The notes under the pieces are model-generated. The model was not told where the DNA came from, ran no database searches, and was given only the letters and a program-made list of their open reading frames with translations. The translations under genes and the position numbers were made by a program. Positions 46,401 through 53,192 of a stretch of DNA of 64,000 bases are shown one piece after another (position 1 is the stretch's first letter; every line of letters begins with the position of its first letter). This DNA is from Streptomyces sp. MMBL 11-1 (lineage in GTDB: Bacteria > Actinomycetota > Actinomycetes > Streptomycetales > Streptomycetaceae). Location of the stretch: the NCBI RefSeq assembly GCF_028622875.1, contig NZ_CP117709.1, forward strand, positions 6,637,001 through 6,701,000, given 5' to 3'.

Positions 46401-47076
46401 CGGTGCCGGACAGCGCCAGCCTGCCCGCAGCCCGCACGTTCGTGCCGCCCAGGCTGAGCACCTGAACGAGCCGCACCCGTTCGTCCTGCTCACGCTGGGT
46501 GTACTGCCCCTTCTGCAGGAACGCGGCAACATCATCCGCGGAACCAGCCAGCGCAGCACGACCTGCGTCCTGAACATTCGGCCCGCCGGCACTGATCACC
46601 TGCGAGACCTGGACTCGCTCGTCCTGCCTCATCGGCTCTTCCCAGCCCCAGCTGAGGAAGATCTCCAGCTCCTCCTGGGTTCCTGCGAGGGCGGCGCGGG
46701 CGGCTGTCAGAAGCTCCGTACCGCCGATGCCGGCAATCTGTGCCGCGGACACACGTTTGTCCTGAAGCGCGATGCCGTCGGCCGCCGTCAAGAACGCCTG
46801 CAGTTCGGCGTCACTGCCGGTCAGGGCCGCCTCCGCGGCCGCCTTCACGCCCGGGCCGCCTTCGACCCAGTAGTCGACCGCGCGGCCACGATCGCTGGGG
46901 GTGGCCTCAGCCAGCGCCGATATCCGCTCCGAGACGGGTTCAGGCTCCGCGGCTGAGACAGGTGCCGTGCCCAGAAGGCTCAGTGCGAGGGCAAGGGGCA
47001 GAAGGCTCACTACCAGGGTTCGTGCAGCACCCCCTATTCGCCTCCCGTGGTCAATTCTGATGAATCTTCGGTCCAT
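43468..47076 (-). CDS. Exported ALF-repeat protein with C-terminal papain-fold toxin-like domain
   Basis: A 1202-residue protein. Sec signal peptide about 1-43 (VVSLLPLALALSLLG, cleavage near VSAAE). Two blocks of ALF repeats, about 60-250 and 590-800, each unit of the form AAxAALxG-xxxxFLxxGxx-DxRVxVxQ (for example AGRAALAGSADDVAAFLQKG). Between and after them are very long Ala-rich, probably coiled-coil helices. The last 80 residues resemble a papain-fold toxin: Cys1124 in SGCEACAEQIR, His1163-1164 in GWYHHVVVV and Asp1175 in RVYDAWTGRGGD give a Cys-His-Asp order. The ATG at 47076 has AGGAGA six bases upstream; a TTG directly before it is also in frame. The immunity gene follows. This looks like a polymorphic toxin; target and export route are unproven. 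Confidence 0.82.
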   Translation of the reverse strand: MDRRFIRIDHGRRIGGAARTLVVSLLPLALALSLLGTAPVSAAEPEPVSERISALAEATPSDRGRAVDYWVEGGPGVKAAAEAALTGSDAELQAFLTAADGIALQDKRVSAAQIAGIGGTELLTAARAALAGTQEELEIFLSWGWEEPMRQDERVQVSQVISAGGPNVQDAGRAALAGSADDVAAFLQKGQYTQREQDERVRLVQVLSLGGTNVRAAGRLALSGTAADIREFLEVGQFVAQAKDQEHATVAQLAALAQEAGRQAAKETVAAKSESAKAVKAAELAKQAALTAAKEAELAKDDTAAAARAAGRAAKAASQAASAAQTAINASQAANNAARVAASAASRAAAAAAGAAQAASNARNAAADAAVDKDNAAAARTAAEKARDAGKGAVLAADASDQAAVAADAAVAAADSAISAGANADLAADAATRAGNLAGQSSAAGAEARAAAAAAKRHAAEANRAAAAARDLAAKAATAARQAGASARAAAVHANNAAAAATEAADQAHDAAKAAERSTAHADAATEAANAASSAVAKAQEIYTLAREVETAELLGRTNAGLERAADHKAADEARIADIDALEQAVKDRNAERDRLVAVAAEPGADLTAVASQGRKLAVLVMKNGTAWERAAAEAALAGPDEVVIDYLRNGWRTAKEQDDRSYIERLAEESPTKAVRDAAETALDGDAATVTEFIKNGQYQAAATDMRVAIVQTIDGAGPILAEAGRTALATDDPKKFSVFLTDTQHTARTQDERVRAAQLLSSGGPEVQSAARIALAGSPQILHAFIATGQYKKERQDLLNATHKAQVQKLIADAAKIAATAQKNAQTAQKVAATARKAAAEANEWAEKANASATKAQGYADEAAQHAKDAETSAASAAASAKTATNVAKSADIAATDAASSAADATLSSEMAQVHAAGAWHAADEARKSAIAAGKDAAAAITASTEAFVIAVTKKRQEEEARRKAAVEEKERNEDGRRARQLYRCRQGIIPCDPYEYARWCRQSPINCQILEHGREIGDALDKSMDVTKEFIGLGELEACLQNKDFSSCATLVGEVLVGAKVKALKKSYDALKLLKRSCKIASRSTDVKRIALASSSDVPCFEHNVPGLPRSVDKIADSSGCEACAEQIRNSLGGGEIKKIMPIGASFLPAYRDIESGWYHHVVVVFNGRVYDAWTGRGGDTIAEYKARWKWNDMINFGF

Positions 47077-47389
47077 CAAATTCTCCTGATTTCGGTGGCT
47101 CTAGCCGCCGCTCGATTTATTCCGGCTCGGGGATCATAACGGCCGCCGCGCCAGGAGTGGTTCGCCTGACTGCTTTGAGGAATATGAGAGCAGATGGGGC
47201 GCTTTGCCCTTCCTTTGCCTCACTCTTGCTGAGGACTCCGTAGGCGAGATCTTCACAGCTAGGGGCTAGTTACGGACACGATCGACGCGAACGCAAAAGG
47301 TGATATATGGATTTAGTATGGCCATCATGCGGCGGAAGCCTACTGCCTATTTAGTCATTAAATTGCACCAATCGGTACATGTTAATCCG
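47077..47389. other. AT-rich divergent intergenic region
   Basis: Spacer between the toxin gene (-) and the secreted protein gene (+), clearly richer in A and T than the rest of the window (for example GATATATGGATTTAGTATGG). On the minus strand TATGAT (47133-47138) is a candidate -10 for the toxin gene, without a good -35. I see no gene here. Confidence 0.6.
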
Positions 47390-47418
47390 TTGACTCGGTG
47401 TAAATAGGCGGCTATGTT
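47390..47418 (+). promoter_or_regulatory. Sigma-70-like (HrdB) promoter
   Basis: TTGACT at 47390-47395, a 17-base spacer and TATGTT at 47413-47418. Transcription would start near 47425, about 75 bases before the GTG of the exported protein gene at 47501. It also argues against an ATG at 47414 as the start codon. Confidence 0.65.
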
Positions 47419-47500
47419 TCTCAAGCTTTTTCACTCTTCCTTCACACCTCTAGGCAGGGGCCTCCGGATTGCAGGCGCCATGCCTGAAAGGATTTTCTCG

Positions 47501-48025
47501 GTGGCTTCCCGCGCACGTGCATTGTTTATTTCAGGAGCGATAGGCGCATTGGCGGCGCTGATCGGAGTGCCGCTCGCTTTCGCGTCCGAGGCCTCCGTCA
47601 CCTCCATGCCGGCTGCGGCCGCAGAGGCCCCGCCGTCCGCGGTCGAGGACTTCGCCTATCCCGGTGCCGCCGACATCCTGGCGACCAAGGGCATCGAGCT
47701 GAAGAAGGGTGACGGCCGCGTTCTGCTGGTCGACTGCGACCCCAACGCCGACCAGATCGTGGTGAGGACCGTCGCTGACCCGGCGGTCGGCCGTGCCGAC
47801 AACTACTGTTTCCGCGCCACCGCCAAGACCGGCTACCTCACCCTTGAGCTGCCCCGGGTCTTCATGATCGAGCTGATGGCCTCCGAGCACCCCATCAGCG
47901 CTGACCTCACCGCCAACAACCAGACCACGACGGTGGACGTCGAGGCAGGCGGCTGGGCGAGTGTCGGTGAGGGCGAGATCGGCGGGCCTCGTTCGGTCCT
48001 GGTCGAGATCCGCGTCACCGGCTGA
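47501..48025 (+). CDS. Small exported protein, unknown function
   Basis: A 174-residue protein. The GTG at 47501 has AAAGGA about nine bases upstream and gives VASRARALFISGAIGALAALIG, a Sec signal peptide ending near AFAS. The mature part, about 140 residues, is beta-rich (VLLVDCDPNADQIVVRTVAD, GYLTLELPRVFMIEL, TTTVDVEAGGWASVGEG) with two cysteines near residues 89 and 112 that could pair. No family is recognised. In-frame ATGs at 47480 and 47414 are less likely, the latter lying in the -10 of a good promoter. It heads a row of four exported proteins and lies 55 bp before the pseudo-protease gene. Confidence 0.7.
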   Translation: MASRARALFISGAIGALAALIGVPLAFASEASVTSMPAAAAEAPPSAVEDFAYPGAADILATKGIELKKGDGRVLLVDCDPNADQIVVRTVADPAVGRADNYCFRATAKTGYLTLELPRVFMIELMASEHPISADLTANNQTTTVDVEAGGWASVGEGEIGGPRSVLVEIRVTG

Positions 48026-48080
48026 TCTCCGCACCTCGCGCTCGCCCCTTACCTCCCCTGACATGAGCAAGGATCAGATC

Positions 48081-50255
48081 GTGCCCAGAACGCGCCCGCG
48101 CGCGGCCCTCTTCACCGGGCTGCTCGCGACCTCCCTCGCTGCCGGCGTCCTCAGCGCCGCCCCGGCTCAGGCTCTCTCCGGAACCGCCGTCGCCGTCGGC
48201 ACCCACACCTTCACCGCGAAGCTGGAGATCGGTGAGGGCGACACGAAACGTGCCTGTACCGGGGCCCTGATCGACCCTCGGTGGGTCGTCACCGCCAGCA
48301 GCTGCTTCACCACCGGGACCGCGGCACTCGTCCGGGGGAAGCCCGCGGCGAAGACGACCGCGACGGTCGGCCGCACCGATCTGACCGCCACGGGCGGACA
48401 CGTCAGTGAGATCACTGAGATCGTCCCGTACGAAGGGCGGGACCTGGTGATGGCCCGCCTCGCCGCGCCCGCGGCGGGCATCAGCCCCGTCACCATCGCC
48501 ACCACCCCCGCCACTTCCGGCGCCACGCTCACCGCGGTCGGCTACGGGCGGACCCGGACCGAGTGGGTGCCCGACAAACTCCACGCGGGGCCGTTCACCG
48601 TCACCGCGGTCAACGGGCCGACCCTGGACATCGTCGGCGCGAGCGCGGGCAGTGCGATCTGCAAGGGGGATGCCGGTGGCCCCGTCCTGCGCCAGGACGG
48701 CGGCACGGTGGCGCTCGTGGGGGTCAGCGGCAGCTCCTGGCAGGGCGGATGTTTCGGGGAGACCGAGACCCGCACCGACGCCGTGGCCGCCCGCACCGAC
48801 GACCTCAGGCCGTGGATCGACGAAGTCATCTCCGGTGCCAGCGACTTCAACTGCGACGGTGCGCGTGACGTAGCGATCGCGGACCCCGACGCCACGGTGA
48901 ACGGTGCCGCTAAGGCCGGCCGTGTGCAGCTGGTCTACGGTGCGGGGAAGGGCAACGGGGAGCTGTCGCAGGCGCTGCCGATCGTCTCCGGCTCCGCCGA
49001 GGCCAACGACCGGTTCGGCGGCTCACTCGCGACGTTCGACCACAACCTCGACGGCTGCACCGACCTGGCCATCGGCGTCCCCGGTGAAGCGATCGGCACC
49101 AACGCCGGCGCCGGCGGAGTCCACATCGTCTACGGCTCGCCCGCCGGTCTCGGCCAGGGCAGGGCGACGGTGAACCTGGTCCAGGGCTCCGGCAGCGGCG
49201 CCCTGGCCGGCATGGGCGCCGAGGCGGGCGACCGCATGGGCGAGGCCCTCGCCGCGGGGACGACGATCGCCGGGGTTCCGTACCTCGCGATCGGCCTGCC
49301 GGGCGAGGACGGCTCCGGGTTCACCAACGCCGGCGCGGTGGTCTATCTGCACGGCACCGGACAGACCAACGTGCTGGTCAACCAGGCGTCCGAAGGCGTG
49401 GCCGGAGCCATGGAGAGCAACGACGACTTCGGTGCCTCCCTCGCCGGATCCCCCCAGCACCTGGCCATCGGCGCGCCGGGAGAGGCGATCGGCGGTATGG
49501 CCGACGCCGGTGCCGTGAGCGTGTTCAACCACAAGCTGAACGCTGCCAAGATCCCCACCGGCATCGCCGGACTGGACCAGAACCTGGCCGAGATCGAAGA
49601 CGCGTCCGAGGCCGCTGACACGTTCGGGTTCTCACTGAGCATGACCGCCTACCGGCCCAACGCGGCCGCGACCGGCACCGAGTCCCTGCTCGTGATCGGC
49701 ACCCCGGGCGAGGGCACCTCCACCATCCCGACCACCGGACGGATCGACGTCGTCCGCCTGACCCCCACCGGCTTCAGCCAGCTCTCCGGTGTCCACCAGG
49801 GCACGACGGGCATGACCGGGACGAACGAGGACGGCGACCGGTTCGGGCACACGGTGTCCGCCATCAGCACGCGCCCCGACGCGGTGAGCACCGCCACCAA
49901 CACCCTGGTGGCGGTCGGTGTACCCGGTGAGGACATCGGCACCGCGACCGACGCCGGAGGCGTCTACACCTTCGGTCTGCTCGGAGCCCCCGGCGACTCC
50001 GACACCACTGTCCACCCGGGTGCCGTCGGTCTGCCCGGCGCTCCGGTGACGGGCGAGAAGGTCGGCAGCGCGGTCACCGCCACCGGAACGCACCTCTACG
50101 TCGGCGTCCCCGACGGGCCGACCGCCTACGGTCGCGCGCACGCCCTGTCCTGGGCCAACGCCACCGGCAGCGGCAGCGGGCCCGTCACCACGTACGAGCC
50201 CGGCAAGGACGGACTCCCCGCGACCGGACAGCGGTTCGGCGCCGGCATGCGCTGA
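48081..50255 (+). CDS. Exported trypsin-fold pseudo-protease with seven FG-GAP repeats
   Basis: A 724-residue exported protein. The signal peptide spans about 1-31 (cleavage after APAQA). Residues about 34-255 follow the S1 fold, but the usual TAAHC reads TASSC (Ser74 in place of catalytic His) and GDSGGP reads GDAGGP (Ala198 in place of catalytic Ser); Asp121 (GRDLVMARL) is kept. It cannot be a normal serine protease. After that come seven FG-GAP-type repeats, such as GCTDLAIGVPGEAIG and TLVAVGVPGEDIG, giving a probable integrin-like seven-blade propeller for binding. The GTG at 48081 has AAGGA six bases upstream; the ATG at 48063 lacks a site. A strong hairpin follows. Confidence 0.82.
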   Translation: MPRTRPRAALFTGLLATSLAAGVLSAAPAQALSGTAVAVGTHTFTAKLEIGEGDTKRACTGALIDPRWVVTASSCFTTGTAALVRGKPAAKTTATVGRTDLTATGGHVSEITEIVPYEGRDLVMARLAAPAAGISPVTIATTPATSGATLTAVGYGRTRTEWVPDKLHAGPFTVTAVNGPTLDIVGASAGSAICKGDAGGPVLRQDGGTVALVGVSGSSWQGGCFGETETRTDAVAARTDDLRPWIDEVISGASDFNCDGARDVAIADPDATVNGAAKAGRVQLVYGAGKGNGELSQALPIVSGSAEANDRFGGSLATFDHNLDGCTDLAIGVPGEAIGTNAGAGGVHIVYGSPAGLGQGRATVNLVQGSGSGALAGMGAEAGDRMGEALAAGTTIAGVPYLAIGLPGEDGSGFTNAGAVVYLHGTGQTNVLVNQASEGVAGAMESNDDFGASLAGSPQHLAIGAPGEAIGGMADAGAVSVFNHKLNAAKIPTGIAGLDQNLAEIEDASEAADTFGFSLSMTAYRPNAAATGTESLLVIGTPGEGTSTIPTTGRIDVVRLTPTGFSQLSGVHQGTTGMTGTNEDGDRFGHTVSAISTRPDAVSTATNTLVAVGVPGEDIGTATDAGGVYTFGLLGAPGDSDTTVHPGAVGLPGAPVTGEKVGSAVTATGTHLYVGVPDGPTAYGRAHALSWANATGSGSGPVTTYEPGKDGLPATGQRFGAGMR

Positions 50256-50280
50256 CCCGCACCGAGGGAAGCAGCACCTT

Positions 50281-50319
50281 CCGGCCCCGGGAAACACCAG
50301 TCTGGTTTCCCGGGGCCGG
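50281..50319 (+). terminator. Hairpin terminator after the pseudo-protease gene
   Basis: A perfect 15-bp stem (left arm CCGGCCCCGGGAAAC, loop of 9) 25 bp beyond the stop, so the hydrolase gene downstream may need its own promoter. Confidence 0.75.
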
Positions 50320-50386
50320 TCCCTGCCCAGCACCCCGGCGGGAGCGCACCACTCCCCGCCCCCTCTCCTTCGTGAAAGAGACTTCC

Positions 50387-51286
50387 GTGCGTCGCACTCT
50401 TCTGATCCTCGCGGCCGCCGTGCTCGCGATCGCCGGCACCACGGCCGCGGCGCCCGCCGCGATCAAGGCACCCGCCGTGGTGAAGGCCGAAGCCGCCACC
50501 CAGCAGTACGGCACCCACCGCCACCAGACCGTGGACATCACCTGGAACCCGTCGCCGGCGCCCCGCCCGGCGGTCGTCCTCATCACCGGCGGCTACTGGT
50601 ACACCCACGCCAGCTGGGACACCTGGGCGCAGCAATTCGCCGACCAGGGCTTCCAGGTGTTCGCCATGGACTACCGGCTGAACTTCGAAGCGGCCTGGCC
50701 CGCCCAGCGCGACGACGTGGCCGGCGCGGTGAAGTGGGTACGGGACAACGCCGGCCGGTACGACGCCGACCCGGACAACGTCCTGTTGGTCGGCTCGTCG
50801 GCAGGCGGGCAGATGGCCACGGACGCCGCGACCCGGGGCGCCAACGCTCTCGGCCTCAAGGGGATCGTCGCGCTGTCCCCGGTGGCCTCCCCGTACCGTG
50901 CCTGGCAGGACGGCAACACCTCCACCGTCGACAAGATCCGCAAGCTTCGCGACAACGCGACCCTTCTGGCCCGCTGCTACCCCGACCCCGCCGACAACTC
51001 CACGGGCGACCGGGAGACCGGCTGCTGGGACACCTGGCGCGACATGGAGTCCAAGAACGCCGTCGGCAAGGGGGACGCCCCGATGCTCCTGGTCCACTCC
51101 GACGGCGACTTCGTGCCACCCGTGCACTCCACCGAACTGGAAGCCGCGGCCAAGGCCGCGGGCGTTCCCGCCTCGGACGTCGCCACGCGTGTCGTCGCCG
51201 GCTCCACCGCCCACGGTCAGAAGCTGCTGGGCACTCCCGGCATGTTCGCCACCGTCGTCTCCTGGCTCAAGGCCCGCACCGTCTGA
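50387..51286 (+). CDS. Exported alpha/beta hydrolase (esterase/lipase type)
   Basis: A 299-residue exported protein with a signal peptide over about 1-22 (LLILAAAVLAIAG). Residues about 50-299 are an alpha/beta hydrolase: the oxyanion loop VVLITGGYW near 68, the nucleophile Ser138 in LLVGSSAGGQ, the Asp in HSDGDFVPP near 242 and the His in GSTAHGQKLL near 284. It most resembles the hormone-sensitive-lipase/acetyl-esterase branch. The substrate is unknown. The GTG at 50387 has AAAGAG seven bases upstream; a GTG at 50372 is also in frame. It lies between two FG-GAP proteins in the exported-protein row. Confidence 0.83.
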   Translation: MRRTLLILAAAVLAIAGTTAAAPAAIKAPAVVKAEAATQQYGTHRHQTVDITWNPSPAPRPAVVLITGGYWYTHASWDTWAQQFADQGFQVFAMDYRLNFEAAWPAQRDDVAGAVKWVRDNAGRYDADPDNVLLVGSSAGGQMATDAATRGANALGLKGIVALSPVASPYRAWQDGNTSTVDKIRKLRDNATLLARCYPDPADNSTGDRETGCWDTWRDMESKNAVGKGDAPMLLVHSDGDFVPPVHSTELEAAAKAAGVPASDVATRVVAGSTAHGQKLLGTPGMFATVVSWLKARTV

Positions 51287-51304
51287 CCCGCCCCCCCCGG
51301 CACG

Positions 51305-51325
51305 CCCGGCCCCTCCCGGGCCGGG
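51305..51325 (+). terminator. Short GC hairpin after the hydrolase gene
   Basis: An 8-bp stem CCCGGCCC/GGGCCGGG with a five-base loop, 18 bp after the stop. No T-run. Confidence 0.5.
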
Positions 51326-51367
51326 CCCCCACACGTTTCGCCCCCTACCTTCTTCAAGGAGCAGCAG

Positions 51368-52834
51368 ATGAGTCGGCGTCCCCGAGTCGAACGCCCGTCC
51401 ACCCGACAGCGTGTCCGTGCGGTGACCGTCGTACTGGCCGTGACCGGTATGGGCTGCCTGGCCTGGCCGGGGGCCGTCCAGGCGGCGCCCGGTGCGGCCC
51501 CGGCGAGCCGGGCGGACTTCAACAACGACGGGATCGACGACCTGATCGCGGGCGTTCCGCAGGCGTCGTCCGCGGCAGGGCAGGTGTCCATTCTCCCGGG
51601 GAGCGGCAGCGGCCCGGGGGCAGCAGGGCTGAAGGTCATCACACAGAGCGGCTCCGTCCCGGGCTCGCCCGAGACCGGCGACCGCTTCGGCGCCGACGTC
51701 GCGTACGGGGACGTCGACGGCGACGGCCTCACCGACCTCGCCGTCGGCTCGCCCGGCGAGGCCGACAGCGTGTACAAGGAACGCGGCAACGTCATCGTCC
51801 TGACCGGCAGCAGCCAACTCACCCAGGGCGACTACTTCACCACCTCGGACAGTGACCCCCGCAACCCGGGCAGGGCACGCCTGGGGACAGCCGTCGCGAT
51901 GGGCGACATCACCGGCGACGGGCTGGACGACGTCGTCGGCGTGGGCCCCGGCTCCGCCGGGTCGGGCGGCTGGCTGGTATGGCGTGACAGCGCCAGCAAC
52001 AAAGCGACCACCCTGCGTCTCACCTTCGAAGACCTCAACCATGTCGATGTCGCGGTCGGCGACTTCAACGGTGACGGATTCGACGACGTCGCCGTCACCA
52101 CGGTCGACCGTTACGGACAGGCACGCGCCTACGAGTACCCGAGTGCCGGCCGGGCCGGGCTCACCCACGCCATGGCCATCCAGATGGGCGCCGGCCGGAC
52201 CATCGACGCCGGAGACATCAACCAGGACGGCCGCGACGACATCGTCATCGGCCAACCCGCCCCCACCGAAGCGGCCCCGGCCTACGGCGGTACCACCGGC
52301 GGGCAGGTCACCGTCAAACTCGGCCAGGACTACGGTCTCTACTACCGCGGACACACCACCGCCATCAGCCAGTCCACCCCCGGCGTGCCCGGAGAGTCCG
52401 AGGAAGGCGACGCCATGGGCACCTCGGTCGCCCTGCACGACCTCGACGGCGACAACACCCTCGACATCGTCACCGGCCTCCCCGGTCAGGACTCCACCGT
52501 GGGAACCGTCACCAGCGCCGATGCCGGAAGCGTTCTCCTGCTGAACCTGACGACCACTCCGGACGGCATCGCGCTCAAGAGCGCCACCGGCCTCAGCCAG
52601 GGCACCGGCGGCATCGGAGGCGGCGGCGAGACCGGCGACCACTTCGGCACCGCCGTCACCGCGGGCGACTTCACCGGAAACGGCACCGCCGGCCTCGTGC
52701 TCGGAGCGGCCGGAGAGAACGGCGGCGACGGCACCACCGTCTACCGCCCCGCCACCGGCCCCGCCGCCTTCCTCGGAAAGGGCGTCGCGGGGACCCCCAC
52801 CGGGGGCCGACTCGGCAGCGTCCTCACATCGTGA
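51368..52834 (+). CDS. Exported FG-GAP propeller protein
   Basis: A 488-residue exported protein. The signal peptide covers about 1-40 (VVLAVTGMGCLAW, cleavage near VQAAPG). The mature part consists of seven FG-GAP/Cal-like repeats with calcium-loop motifs: DFNNDGIDDLI, DVDGDGLTDLA, DITGDGLDDVV, DFNGDGFDDVA, DINQDGRDDIV, DLDGDNTLDIV and the degenerate DFTGNGTAGLV. A seven-blade calcium-binding propeller is expected, for adhesion or ligand binding at the surface. The ATG has AAGGAG seven bases upstream. No enzymatic domain is present, unlike the first propeller protein of this row. Confidence 0.85.
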   Translation: MSRRPRVERPSTRQRVRAVTVVLAVTGMGCLAWPGAVQAAPGAAPASRADFNNDGIDDLIAGVPQASSAAGQVSILPGSGSGPGAAGLKVITQSGSVPGSPETGDRFGADVAYGDVDGDGLTDLAVGSPGEADSVYKERGNVIVLTGSSQLTQGDYFTTSDSDPRNPGRARLGTAVAMGDITGDGLDDVVGVGPGSAGSGGWLVWRDSASNKATTLRLTFEDLNHVDVAVGDFNGDGFDDVAVTTVDRYGQARAYEYPSAGRAGLTHAMAIQMGAGRTIDAGDINQDGRDDIVIGQPAPTEAAPAYGGTTGGQVTVKLGQDYGLYYRGHTTAISQSTPGVPGESEEGDAMGTSVALHDLDGDNTLDIVTGLPGQDSTVGTVTSADAGSVLLLNLTTTPDGIALKSATGLSQGTGGIGGGGETGDHFGTAVTAGDFTGNGTAGLVLGAAGENGGDGTTVYRPATGPAAFLGKGVAGTPTGGRLGSVLTS

Positions 52835-52939
52835 GAACGGGATCTCCACCGAAGAACCCTCAGCGGTCCGCGGCTGACCGGAACACCGCGGAACCGCCCT
52901 TCGGAAGGATTACTTCCACTGGCGGAGACGAAGAATCAC

Positions 52940-53146
52940 TTGCCCATTGACCTCGCCTTTTCTTGGCTCCGCACCACCACCAGGCCGGAAGAGCCGCCCA
53001 GGTACTCCGGGGACTGGCTGAACGATTCATCAGGTGCGGGCACCCCGGAACTCACCTTCGCGCCCGGGAACGGGCTCCCGCCGTGCGACTGCACCCTCGA
53101 CTGGATAACCCTGCGGCACTCGGGCGAGTGCCCGCCCCCTCCCTGA
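52940..53146 (+). CDS. Possible small protein (low support)
   Basis: A TTG opens a 68-residue reading with LPIDLAFSWLRTTTRPEEP and ends with a Pro run. Third positions are about 85 percent G or C, which is compatible with a real streptomycete gene, and three Cys near the end (CDC, then C) could form a small fold. No RBS suits the TTG; AAGGA lies 31 bases upstream, next to an unusual in-frame CTG at 52919. No family is recognised. It is the only candidate in the 52835-53192 spacer, which otherwise holds nothing I can name. Confidence 0.25.
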   Translation: MPIDLAFSWLRTTTRPEEPPRYSGDWLNDSSGAGTPELTFAPGNGLPPCDCTLDWITLRHSGECPPPP

Positions 53147-53157
53147 GCGGTCCTTGA

Positions 53158-53186
53158 GGGGCCGGCCGGCATCGGTCTCCGGCCCC
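53158..53186 (-). terminator. Hairpin after the GAP1-type gene
   Basis: An 8-bp stem GGGGCCGG/CCGGCCCC around a 13-base loop, directly downstream of the stop at 53193 on the minus strand. Confidence 0.5.
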
Positions 53187-53192
53187 GCCCCA

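Noticed and set aside
43759..46956. A 1065-codon open reading on the plus strand across the toxin gene
   Set aside because: It lies opposite the Ala-rich repeats of the toxin gene, where GC-biased third positions keep other frames open. It reads as Gly/Arg/Val low complexity without domains, RBS or signal peptide.
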